Origin: Ampelocalamus luodianensis
Taxonomy: Eukaryota; Streptophyta; Magnoliopsida; Poales; Poaceae
Reading direction: 5' to 3'
DNA: 64,000 nucleotides
Assembly (NCBI GenBank): GCA_036346255.1
Contig: CM070639.1
Coordinates: 27,868,165-27,932,164 of the forward strand
Under the pieces are notes generated by a model. That model had not been told where the DNA came from. It saw only the letters and a list, made by a program, of their open reading frames with translations, and did no database searches. Shown one piece after another: positions 54,274-64,000 of the stretch. The stretch's first letter is position 1. Each line of letters opens with the position of its first letter. A program made the translations under genes and the position numbers.

Positions 54274-57117
54274 TGTAACATCCCAAAATTTCCAAATGCA
54301 AAAATACAAGATTTTTAAACTTTTTGTATGATTATACATTTGTCGTTGGTTTATCGCAATTTGTGAGTTATTTGATCGCATTTCTTTTGTCGATTACAAT
54401 GTTATGAAATGAAAACACTAAATAGAAAACCCTAGAAACATAAAATTGTAAAGTAAAAGAATCGGATACAATTAAATCATCATAATAAAATTAACTTAGA
54501 CATTGCCACATTAAATATTACTAAAGTAAACCCTAGGTCAAAGACACATTGAACCTAAATCTCGAATATATTTTGCTAACCCTAAAGTCCTACCTCGGTC
54601 CTTAGCACCTTGCGCCACAGCGCATCTCTCACCTAGCATCAACCGTCTTGGGCGCCATGCCACTTTGCTCATCCGGCACGGTGAAACGCATGTGCGTGTC
54701 CCTTCTTTTCGTTCTGCTAACTCCCTTCGCTTCTCTCCTTCAAATCTCATCTAAAAACTCAAAACCAAGCCATGCATGTTGTACCACCGTGATCGTCATC
54801 GCACGAGCAACCCATTTTACAACCTGTTTTGCATGCATGGCGGTTTGAAGCGATTTCGCAGAGGAGAGGATAAGTCATGAATAAAACACTGTGTGTTCAT
54901 TCTTTCCCCAACTTCTCTCCTGCAATCACAATCAAAACCAAAAATCATGCAATGCATGTTATATTGTTGCGTTAAATGCGTTGCAAGCATTTTATTTTCG
55001 CAAGCGGTTCCCTCATGCAAGGTCATTCGAGCAAGTTGGAAAAATGAGAGAAATACCTTTGGTATTCATCTAATTCCCTGCCGTTTCTTCACCCCAACCG
55101 AATAACATCACCCCACCACTTGACCCATTCCTTCCATTCCTCTCCTCCTTTTCTTCGCCTGACAAGGAGCTCAAGCTCGTGCCCGGCCTCCTCCACCAGA
55201 GTTCTCGCGCCCGGCCTCGGCAGCCCGCCGCCCTCCTCTCCGCCGCACCGCCTCCCCCTGGTGCCTCTCCTCCATCTCCATTCGCGCCGACCATCCCACC
55301 ACGGCCGGCCCGGTACTCCCGCCCGAGCCACGCCCCGTGGCCGCTCGCGACCGCCTCAGTTGCGCCTCCACCTTTGGCTCCTCTTGTTTGACATCCTCTG
55401 TCGCAAGGCGAGTCTTCTTATCTCTCTAGCTCTCTGTTAATGCTAGTCGGTATGAATGAGTGAGCATATATCTGTGAAGGCCACATAGAGTAGTTAGCAT
55501 TCATAGTTAATCAGTGTAATGGTCTATTTGGCCTGAAGATGAAGATCTGCGCTTAGGAATCTGTTCTTGAATAAGCTCAATTCACAGGGTTTTGGTTTTC
55601 GGTGTTCAATGGTCATCATCTGTAGTTTCACCCTCAAGCTCCTCTCTGCACTAAAAGAGAACTCATTTGTTATGTCAACTCTCTTAAACTAACAGGTTTT
55701 GGGCATGTTAATTGATCACTCAAATTTTATTGATAGTGAATAGTTGATCTAGTGAGATGTTAAGTGACAAAGCTTTGAAATTCTTTGGATAACGCAGAGA
55801 AGTTTTTCTACAGGCTAGAATCGTCAGTGAGTTGCTAACCTGACCAACTCTAATGGTTAGAGTGTTGTCTTAATCTTCCAGTGGCAACCAAATCTGAAAT
55901 CTGTCGGGAAGTGAGTTTTTAACAAAACTAACAGAGAAACAGCCTTTTCCCCTAATAGGAGGTAGGGTCAGAAAAGGCCTCATTTTGAAATCTGCTTTGG
56001 TCTATGGGCTGTTGTCAATTCTGAAAACAGTCGGTAAGTTTAATAGCTAGTGGATCTTTCAGAATCTTCAAACCCCTTATTAATAGCTAAACCTGTAGTT
56101 TAAGAGTTGAACCTTGAACCATCAGTTTTGCCAATAAGTTTATGACCTTGTTAGTGCTGTAGTTAGCCATGTTTGTGAGTCATCTTGTTGGTTGGGCGAT
56201 TATCTAGTAATAGTAACCTAATCTGAAAAACCAATAGGATTGTGAATATTCAGAAACTAGCAGTAAAGCAATCAAATTGCTTTTGTTGTAATGTTGATCA
56301 GAGAAATCCTTTGGGTTGAATTAGAGATATTACTAGACTGCTGTCACTTCAAATGCTTGTAAGTACAAGGGTTGTGTTGGCTTGAAAAGTCTTTAAAAGC
56401 TAACCTAAAAGAGAGCACCCCTTCTGTACACCACTCAAGCTAATAAGATAAATAATTAAGGATTAGTGAGGAGTATAAGATGTTTTACCTAGATATCTAG
56501 AGTTTTGCTATAAAAAAAAACAATCTTGGCTAGCAGTGTTGCCACTCAAACTTATGTTTAGCAAAATAAAATTTGAACTATCAGAAGTTGAGCTGGCAGC
56601 ACTCACTTCAGAAAAATGTTCTTTTGTTGGTGGTTTGAACAGTAAAGGAATTTTGGTGCCTTGGGCTGTATTTAGCTTTGAGGTCACTCAAAACTTTGCC
56701 TAACTAGCAAGTATGTGATTATGATTTGTTAATACCCGCTCAACTCAGGCTATTTTCCTTTTAAAGGATGTTTGAGCTAGAAAAGAAACTAAGGTGCAAT
56801 TAAGAATAACAGTAAGTTTTGTCAATCTTATTTCATGTGCTTAGAAAGTTGATTGCAGATAGCTTTTAGATTGACCGAAGCAACCCTATCTGAGAAGGTT
56901 TCCGGTTGAAATCTTGCTTTCAACAGTGGACCTTGCCCTAGTTTCAACTCTAAAAAAATTCATAACCAATTCCATTCATCTCTAAAATCAAATAATTTAT
57001 GTCTCTAAATTCATCTAAAATAAATATCCTTTCTTCTATTTTATTTTTCTTATTTGTTGGATACTTTTGGTATTACGGTGTTTATTCTTTGTTTTCGCTT
57101 TGCGATTTTGTCGTTAG

Positions 57118-57177
57118 ATGGTGTTGTTTTCGAGAGCGATCCTCTGCAGCAAGTCGAATATCTCAAACCAAGCAAAG
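57118..57177 (+). other. Putative acidic mini-exon in the E 5' LTR (60 nt)
   Basis: TTTGTCGTTAG precedes it and CAAAG|GCAAGC follows. Read as 2 nt, 19 codons and 1 nt the frame is open (FESDPLQQVEYLKPSK). The 3' LTR copy at 63625-63684 has the same length and frame. Intron length to 58388 is 1211 bp. The second exon is very short: its frame reaches TAA at 58406-58408. Confidence 0.55.
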
Positions 57178-58684
57178 GCAAGCGGTTTGATCATATCCAG
57201 TTCATTCCCATTATTTTCAAGTCTAATATTTTGTTTAACTTGTATGTATGCATGCTTTTGTGTCAAAGTAATTTTGTCGATTATAGGTAGTTAATCCCAT
57301 TGCACTGTTGCCCTGAAATTGTTCACCCCTGCCACTACCTTAGGAATATTATTCTCACTGGTGAATTAGAGCCCGGTGAATGATTTAGGGCCTTTTATTT
57401 GTCTTTACGATATGATGCTTAGCCATGCTTAGATACCGGTAGAACTGGGCGGTTATCGACTTAGTCGGTAACCTTGATCACACAAAATTATTATAACTTT
57501 ATATTTTAGCATTTTTGCTATGTTATCTGTGAAAACTAAAAAATAAAAATAAAATGATTTGGACTTGGGCACAATGGTAAGATTGGTGTGCTTTTGGGTG
57601 TGACTGGAAAGGTGCCCGAGTCAATTAAGGACCGAGTTACTTGCGCCACCGTACTGAGCATTTTGCGTGCTAACCACACTAGAGTATATGGGACCTCTCT
57701 TGACTTAGTACTTTGGCGTGTATTGGCTCCGGGTCGCAGGAGGTCGCAGGAGGGATGGAGGTGGGAGCATGGTAGTTGTCCGAAAAGCTTTATCACGAGT
57801 GGGTAGTTGTCTTTCGGCTTTACCATGTAAGCGTATGGATTTCTATCCATACGAGCGACTCGTAGTTGATACACAATATTGGAAAACGTCATGTTAGACT
57901 TAGCCGTGCTGCATACCAAAGGAAGTATGCTGCAGTGGTCGTGGAAAAGCGGTCTAAAGTGTGGGTACATTGGTACACCCTGCAGGTTAAAACTATTCGA
58001 ATAGCCTCGTCCTAGGTTATGGACACGCTCGGATCGCCCCAAGAACTAGACTCCAACATTTAATTAAAACTTGGCGGGTTGGTATGAGCTGGTGTTCATA
58101 CTATTGTTGTGATGGCCATTGGGTTGGTCATCTCCGGGATGTCTTTTGTTACTACTTCTTGTATCATTGTTATTTACGCAAATAAAATTTGAATTGATAA
58201 AGCGCCTTCAAACTATTACATTATTGCAAAAGAAAACTTGCTTTCTGCTAAAAAGTAAGTCGAGAGCCCCTCCACTTAAATAAAGCTTGCATGTAGTTAA
58301 TTATAGTTCTGTTACCCTTACACGTTAGTCTTGCGAGTACAAAAATAATTTTTGTACTCAGATGCTTTGCTTAATGTTTTTGTTGCAGAGGAAGAAGGTG
58401 AGCCCTAAGGGCTTCCCTTTTGTGAGATGCGCTTCGGGTTTGACGACTAGCTTGGCGGCCCGGTTGGTTGCCTTGTGGGTAAAGGCACACTAATTGGCTC
58501 TTTTATTTATCGCCATCTTATGGCTTTTGCTTCCGCTGTGTAGTTTGTTATTATCTTGTAAGTTCTTTCTGTTGTATTTATTGTAGTTTTGATAGTGTAA
58601 CCTCTCGTGTATGGAATTGATGCTTGATTTTGTGACGGGGTGTGTATACTGCATTTCTGGGAAGTATACATATCCTGAGGCTTA

Positions 58685-58744
58685 GTTTATTTGAATTGTA
58701 ATGCTAGGGTCAATGGAAGGCTTAGCATTACAAATCGAATAAAC
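58685..58744 (+). other. Terminal hairpin of the E 5' LTR
   Basis: GTTTATTTG and TTGTAATGCT pair with AGCATTACAA and CGAATAAAC around an 18-base loop. It ends 13 bp before the LTR end. The inner stem differs from D in both arms together. Confidence 0.65.
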
Positions 58745-58761
58745 CCGGGTCCTCACAAAGT

Positions 58762-58773
58762 TGGTATCAGAGC
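58762..58773 (+). promoter_or_regulatory. Primer binding site of element E
   Basis: TGGTATCAGAGC is a perfect match to the tRNA-Met primer site. It keeps the CAG that C and D have lost. Confidence 0.92.
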
Positions 58774-60532
58774 TGTACTGACCGTAGAAACCCTTAGCTT
58801 GGTCGTCATTAGGATATTTTGAAAAACTTATTTTCAAAATGTCAAATGGGTTATGAAAACTTAAGTAAGTTCTCAGATTTTACTCCTTACCATCTTAGCT
58901 TGCTCATCTTGCCTTATTCTTGTTGAATTTTCAAAAAAGTTGTTCCCCTCTCTTCTCCTTTCAAAGTTAGTTGGTTATCGGTTAAATTCGGTTTGGGGAA
59001 TAATGAGGTTTGAAAATATAAAGTGTGGATTGTTATTTGGCGAAGACTTCAAGCACTCGGAGTTGAAGCACTCATCTTGGAGCTCGGATACAAAATCTGG
59101 ACAGCAAGCACAAGTTTCAGACTGCAAGCAGCGTAGTCCGTCGTTAGGGTTAAAAATGAGATATTAAATCAACTAAAACTCATGGAATTAAAAGGGTAAG
59201 ATGTGATATTAGAAGGCTAGTGCCCAATCTACCCTTATATGGTTTTTGCCATGCCTTTTAGATGCGTTAGAACTTGGGTTGTGTTCTGAAATGTTACCAT
59301 CCTAAACGATTGCTCGTTCATTCAATACGAGTTAGTCGTACCGGGAAGCAAATCTTTTGTTTTGTGGTTTTGCACTGGTCTTATGCTTTCATACAAACAT
59401 TTGGAGTTCGTTTATTGTTATGTGTTTGCAATCGGGTTAGGGTAATGTCTCCTAATCGATGCCTTGCTGCGATATTAGGGTTAAATTAGGGCTTATTATT
59501 AGAATATATACACCCTAATGGTATTACTTAGCTTGTAGACGCTGAGTTTTGTAATCGTTTGCTCTGCTTGTTCCAAGTAGTTGCACATCGCCTACGGACG
59601 ACATGTATAGCAACTATGTCGGAACCTTTTGGAGTAGTTAGTACATGTTAGAATTAAATTGCATACTCATTGCCATTCCCTCACCTTATGCCCATTCTTT
59701 CCTCAACTTATCTTTCATGTACCGAAATATTTAAGGGGGGGTAGCAGATACCTCAAAATACTTGTTAGGCATCCTGATTCATATACTTTGATCATGCATA
59801 TAGTTTCTAAATTAAGTCAAGCATGTCATGTTACTCAAGTTGCATAGAACAAGAAGCACGTAAGCATTTGCACTCTTATTAACCAAAAATTTAAAATTTG
59901 CCTTAGGACTAATTTGCACACATGCACCCCCTCGTGCATTCATTCTGTGCATTTCCTTTCCCAGCCAAACCAATAGAACCAGATAAGTGAGGTTAGACAG
60001 GACCACCTTAAACCTTGCTTGCTTTCTCCTTTCTACGCTGAGTCCTGGTGTTGATACTAGGTTACCATCTAACCAATCTTTACGTTCTATCGATCGATGC
60101 CCTTTTCGGTCGACTGAGTGGAGCCGAGTCTTCCACACTACCAGAAGACGACGTGAAGCGTGATGTCAAATTATCTTCGAATCAAGAAAGGAAAGGTTAA
60201 ACAAAGCAATGGAAAGGAAAATGTGACAGCAACATCAGGATACTGCGTCATGATCTTCCAGCTCTATCTCTGAAGGAAATCAAGACAACGGATGGTGCAT
60301 TTCGTTTAGAGTTGAAAAGAACCACCTAGAAAACACATAACAGAAGGACATTAGAAATCCTCCAACAAAGCTTCCCACTTTAGAACCTAAAAACTTCTGA
60401 AGAACCTCTCTGGACTCGGATTTGAGTTCGGTTTGCAGTGAAATCAGCGACCCGTGACCAAACCCACCTAGGTTGCCACAGTCTTTCGTTCCGATTTCCG
60501 AACTACCGGAATCTCGGGACGAGATTCTGTTT
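58774..60532 (+). other. Non-coding interior of element E
   Basis: The first 400 bp resemble the D leader (LTR-proximal CGTAG, Phe-Lys-rich short frames). The remainder matches no gag or pol motif on either strand. The longest frame is 108 codons on the minus strand (59812-60138), without known domain. The last 30 bp, around the hairpin, are like the end of chromovirus pol. It would act as RNA packaged by another element's proteins. Confidence 0.7.
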
Positions 60533-60544
60533 AAGGGGGGTAGA
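60509..60544 (+). promoter_or_regulatory. Hairpin and polypurine tract of element E
   Basis: GAATCTCG-GGA-CGAGATTC (60509-60527) is a perfect 8-bp hairpin followed by AAGGGGGGTAG. The same pairing is present before the polypurine tracts of C and D. Confidence 0.8.
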
Positions 60545-60546
60545 TT

Positions 60547-63500
60547 TGTAACAGCCCCAAATTAGGATTTGTATTTTAAATATATAAAAGTATTAAAGAT
60601 TAAAAACTTTTGGTTGTATCTCTTGATCATGCTCATGGTTTCCCAAAATCTTGTGCACAATTTTAAACTTTTGATGTTTTGTGTTGAAGTTGTGTTGGAA
60701 ATTTCAAACCTTTTAAGCTTAAATTCCATTTCTATTTGAATTCCATAAAAATGTATGAATAAGAGTTTCCAAAAATAATTTATTCAAATACTAGATTATT
60801 TATCTTGAATTATCATTATTTTTACCAAATTTTTAGAAGTGATTTTGACTCCACCAAAATTCAAATCAAACCTCAAATGCAGATTTGAAAATAATTTAAT
60901 TCTAACAAATTTTAATATACAAAATGTTTAAAATTAATTTTCCTAAGTCCCTTGTGAATCTAAGAGTGTCCACAAAAATTTTAAGAATTTTTCGAATTTT
61001 ATTTCTACCTCAATCGGCTAGTCAAACCTGTTTATTTTTCGGTCAACACTAAAACCCTAAATCCAAATCTCGTCCGTACACTATTCCTCCGACCGAACCC
61101 ATCCGCCACTCAGGTCTGACTGAACCAGTTCGCCCGAGCCACCTTTTTTCCCCTCTCACTTACCTGTGGGCCCCGCTTGCCAGGCCTTCTCCTCCACGGC
61201 AGCACACACGCGGCTCCCACCTCAAGCACTGGCTCGCCGAGCTCGCTTTGCATGCGTGCCAACACAGCTCACCGCCTCAGCCGCTCTGTCATCGTGAATG
61301 CATCGCCTCCACCACCGAGTGCATCGCTGCCGCATAACAAAAAGCGTCTGGCAGCCGCCCTCTTTCCCTGCCATTTCTTTCCCTTCCTCTTCTCCTCCAC
61401 AAAGCTCAGAGAATGTCGCGCGCCCTTAGAGCGCCACCTCTTAGTTCCTCTGCGTCGCCACCGCCTCCACGGTCCATGATCGCCGCCGGCCTCAGCAAGC
61501 CCGCCACCCTCCTCACGCGCCGCCCACCAGTGCCTCTCTGCCTCTGCGCCAGTGCCGCTGCACCGCGCGCCTTCCGTTTGTTCGACATGCCGCTCCGTCT
61601 TCCTCGGCCCGACCATGCCGACCTCGTCTCCTCGCCCTTGCTCCGGGACTGCGCGCCACCGCGCCTTCATCGCTCGAGCCGCCGCGTCCCCCCTCTGGCG
61701 GTCCGGCCTCACTGCAGCGCCGTCACTGTGCGCTCCCTCGCTCGGCGCCATTCGGCTCCTCCACGGCCGATCGCGCTTGCATTGCTCGGCCACCGTCGAC
61801 CGCCTCAAGCCGCACCGCCATTGCCTTCGGGTCACCGTAGCCTCGCGGTTCCATTTGCCGTGTCACGCCGCCACCGTTAGACCTCTGCCGGCGATGAACC
61901 TGGCCGCCACCTTTGGCTCTCTCTACGTGTCGCGAGTCTTCTTATCTCTCTAGCTCTCTGTTAATGCTAGTCGGTATGAATGAGTGAGCATATATCTGTG
62001 AAGGCCACATAGAGTAGTTAGCATTCATAGTTAATCAGTGTAATGGTCTATTTGGCCTGAAGATGAAGATCTGCGCTTAGGAATCTGTTCTTGAATAAGC
62101 TCAATTCACCTGGGTTTTGGTTTTTCAGGTGTTCAATGGTTGTCTGTCCTGTAGTTTCACCCCTGAAGCTCCTCTCTGTACTCGAAAAGAGAACTCATTT
62201 GTTATGTCAACTCTCTTAAACTAACAGGTTTTGGGCATGTTAATTGATCACTCAAATTTTATTGATAGTGAATAGTTGATCTAGTGAGATGTTAAGTGAC
62301 AAAGCTTTGAAATTCTTTGGATAACGCAGAGAAGTTTTTCTACAGGCTAGAATCGTCAGTGAGTTGCTAACCTGACCAACTCTAATGGTTAGAGTGTTGT
62401 CTTAATCTTCCAGTGGCAACCAAATCTGAAATCTGTCGGGAAGTGAGTTTTTAACAAAACTAACAGAGAAACAGCCTTTTCCCCTAATAGGAGGTAGGGT
62501 CAGAAAAGGCCTCATTTTGAAATCTGCTTTGGTCTATGGGTCATTGTCAATTCAAAACAATCGGTAAGTTTAATAGCTAGTGGATCTTTGAATCTTCAAA
62601 CCCTTATTAATAGCTAAACTGTAGTTTAAGAGTTGAACCTTGAACCATCAGTTTTGCCAATAAGTTTATGACCTTGTTAGTGCTGTAGTTAGCCATGTTT
62701 GTGAGTCATCTTGTTGGTTGGGCGATTATCTAGTAATAGTAACCTAATCTGAAAAACCAATAGGATTGTGAATATTCAGAAACTAGCAGTAAAGCAATCA
62801 AATTGCTTTTGTTGTAATGTTGATCAGAGAAATCCTTTGGGTTGAATTAGAGATATTACTAGCTATTTGTCACTTCAAATGCTTGTAAGTACAAGGGTTG
62901 TGTTGGCTTGAAAAGTCTTTAAAGCTAACCTAAAAGAGAGCACCCATACATACACCACTCAAGCTAATAAGATAAATAATTAAGGATTAGTGAGGAGTAT
63001 AAGATGTTTTACCTAGATATCTAGAGTTTTGCTATAAAAAAACAATCTTGGCTAGCAGTGTTGCCACTCAAACTTATGTTTAGCAAAATAAAATTTGAAC
63101 TATCGAAGTTGGTGGCGGCACTCACTTGAAAAATGTTCTTTTGTTGGTGGTTTGAGCATAAGAAGGAATTTTGGTGCCTTGGTGTATTTAGCTTTGAGTC
63201 ACTCAAAACTTTGCCTAACTAGCAAGTATGTGATTATGATTTGTTAATACAGCTCAACTCGGGCTATTTTCCTTTTAAAGGATGTTTGAGCTAGAAAAGA
63301 AACTAAGGTGCAATTAAGAATATGATAAGTTTTGTCAATCTTATTTCATGTGCTTAGAAAGTTGATTGCAGATAGCTTTTAGATTGGCCAAGCAACCCTA
63401 TCGAGAAGGTTTAGGTTGAAATCTTGCTTTCAACGATGGACCTTGCCTAGTTTCAACTCTAAAAAATTCATAACCAATTCCATTCATCTCTAAAATCAAA

Positions 63501-64000
63501 TAATTTATGTCTCTAAATTCATCTAAAATAAATATCCTTTCTTCTATTTTATTTTTCTTATTTGTTGGATACTTTTGGTATTCGGTGTTTATTTTTGTTT
63601 TTCGCTTTTGCGTTTTGTCGTTAGATGGCGTTGTTTTCGAGAGCGATCCTCTGCGGCAAGTCGAATATCTCAAACCAAGCAAAGGCAAGCGGTTTGATCA
63701 TATCCGATTCATCCCCATTATTTTCAAGTCTAATATTTTGTTTAACTTGTATGTATGCATGCTTTTGTGTCAAAGTAATTTTGTCGATTATAGGTAGTTA
63801 ATCCCATTGCAACCTTTGTTGCCACAAATTGTTCACCCCCGCCACTACCTTAGGAATATTATTCTCACCGTGAATTAGAGCAGGTGAATGATTTAGGGCC
63901 TTTTATTTGTCTTTACGATATGATGCTTAGCCATGCTTAGATACCAGAGAATGGCGGTTATCGACTTAGTCGGTAACCTTGATCACACAAAATTATTATA
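60547..64000 (+). repeat. 3' LTR of element E, cut by the window end
   Basis: It starts TGTAACAGCCCC, unlike the 5' LTR of this element but like the LTR starts of C and, further in, S. Its first 1.36 kb includes a GC-rich part (61130-61905) that gives overlapping frames on both strands (for example 188 codons on the minus strand at 61269-61835) with no domain. From 61907 it follows the 5' LTR, including the mini-exon (63625-63684). The core palindrome should lie past base 64000. Confidence 0.85.

Larger units (their letters stand above)
54274..58757 (+). repeat. 5' LTR of element E
   Basis: This 4484-bp LTR starts TGTAACATCCC and ends GGTCCTCACA. The first 1.1 kb (AT-rich, then a GC-rich stretch at 55150-55390) has no match in the 3' LTR. 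From 55368 on it is nearly identical to 61907 onward. It holds a mini-exon (57118-57177), the GGTTATCGAC hairpin (57451-57473), GCATAC/GTATGC (57911-57930), CTATTCGAATAG (57993-58004), the second exon start 58389 and the terminal hairpin (58685-58744). Small frames in it are noise. Confidence 0.88.
54274..64000 (+). mobile_element. Non-autonomous long LTR element E (right end outside window)
   Basis: Two long LTRs (54274-58757 and 60547 onward) flank only 1.8 kb. The interior begins with a perfect tRNA-Met primer site and ends with a hairpin plus polypurine tract of chromovirus type, but contains no gag or pol. This matches the group of large retrotransposon derivatives that depend on proteins of a related element, possibly C- or D-like, as its leader resembles theirs. 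The two LTRs agree closely from about 55368/61907 onward but have unrelated first parts, so E is a mosaic. Confidence 0.82.

Noticed and set aside
2416..58773. tRNA-like sequences at the LTR ends
   Set aside because: They are primer binding sites complementary to the tRNA 3' end only; no cloverleaf or internal promoter boxes are present.
58940..60138. Short frames in the interior of element E as possible captured gene
   Set aside because: All are under 110 codons, lack known motifs, and the first part matches the non-coding leader of D.
61269..61835. 188-codon minus-strand frame in a GC-rich region
   Set aside because: Lies in the U3 part of the E 3' LTR, overlaps equally long plus-strand frames and has only Arg/Gly/Ala-rich content without a domain.

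Overview
This window is plant nuclear DNA made almost entirely of LTR retrotransposons inserted into one another. I find no host gene, no host structural RNA gene and no CRISPR array. Elements with plant initiator-tRNA-Met primer sites, several chromodomain-type gypsy (chromovirus) families with very long LTRs (3.2-4.8 kb) and a copia LTR of a type common in monocots point to a large-genome monocot, probably a grass. The clade is inferred from style only; the species cannot be read from the sequence.

Layout. (1) A minus-strand Ty1/copia element is an old layer: truncated gag at 31388-32051, leader, primer site at 33444-33456, and a 5' LTR split between 33458-33499 and 48210-49699. (2) Gypsy element A (plus strand, 1-31387, 5' end outside the window) sits in the copia gag. 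(3) A's gag is broken twice: by solo LTR S (3169-20749, duplication TGAGA) and by minus-strand solo LTR B- (21335-24582, duplication CCTAT/CCTGT). (4) S is split by the gypsy element C (5906-18945, duplication CCTTT). (5) Gypsy element D (33500-48204, duplication AAATT) splits the copia 5' LTR. (6) A second B-family solo LTR, B+ (49746-52933, duplication ACACA), lies in a gypsy remnant (49700-54273). (7) Element E (54274 to beyond 64000) has two long LTRs around a 1.8-kb non-coding interior. A, C and D once carried gag, protease, reverse transcriptase, RNase H, integrase and a chromodomain-like tail. All coding regions are broken as written.

The most interesting signal is inside the LTRs. Five or six gypsy LTR families whose sequences are otherwise largely different share one architecture: a small acidic exon of 60-75 nt, entered after a TAG acceptor and left through a GC-type donor (AAG|GCAAG); a 1.16-1.25-kb intron; and a second exon opening with acidic codons in the same phase. 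Inside that intron every LTR carries the exact palindrome CTATTCGAATAG, next to inverted repeats whose arms change together between families. This looks like a spliced LTR-encoded small protein plus a structured RNA region shared across families.

Two decay signatures are present. In A, nearly all premature stops fit C-to-T change (CAG to TAG, CGA to TGA), as expected from old cytosine methylation. In C, D and E many differences are loss of the middle base of CAG or CTG, even within primer sites, which suggests consensus errors at CHG sites. The broken genes of C and D may therefore be less damaged in the real genome than they appear here.
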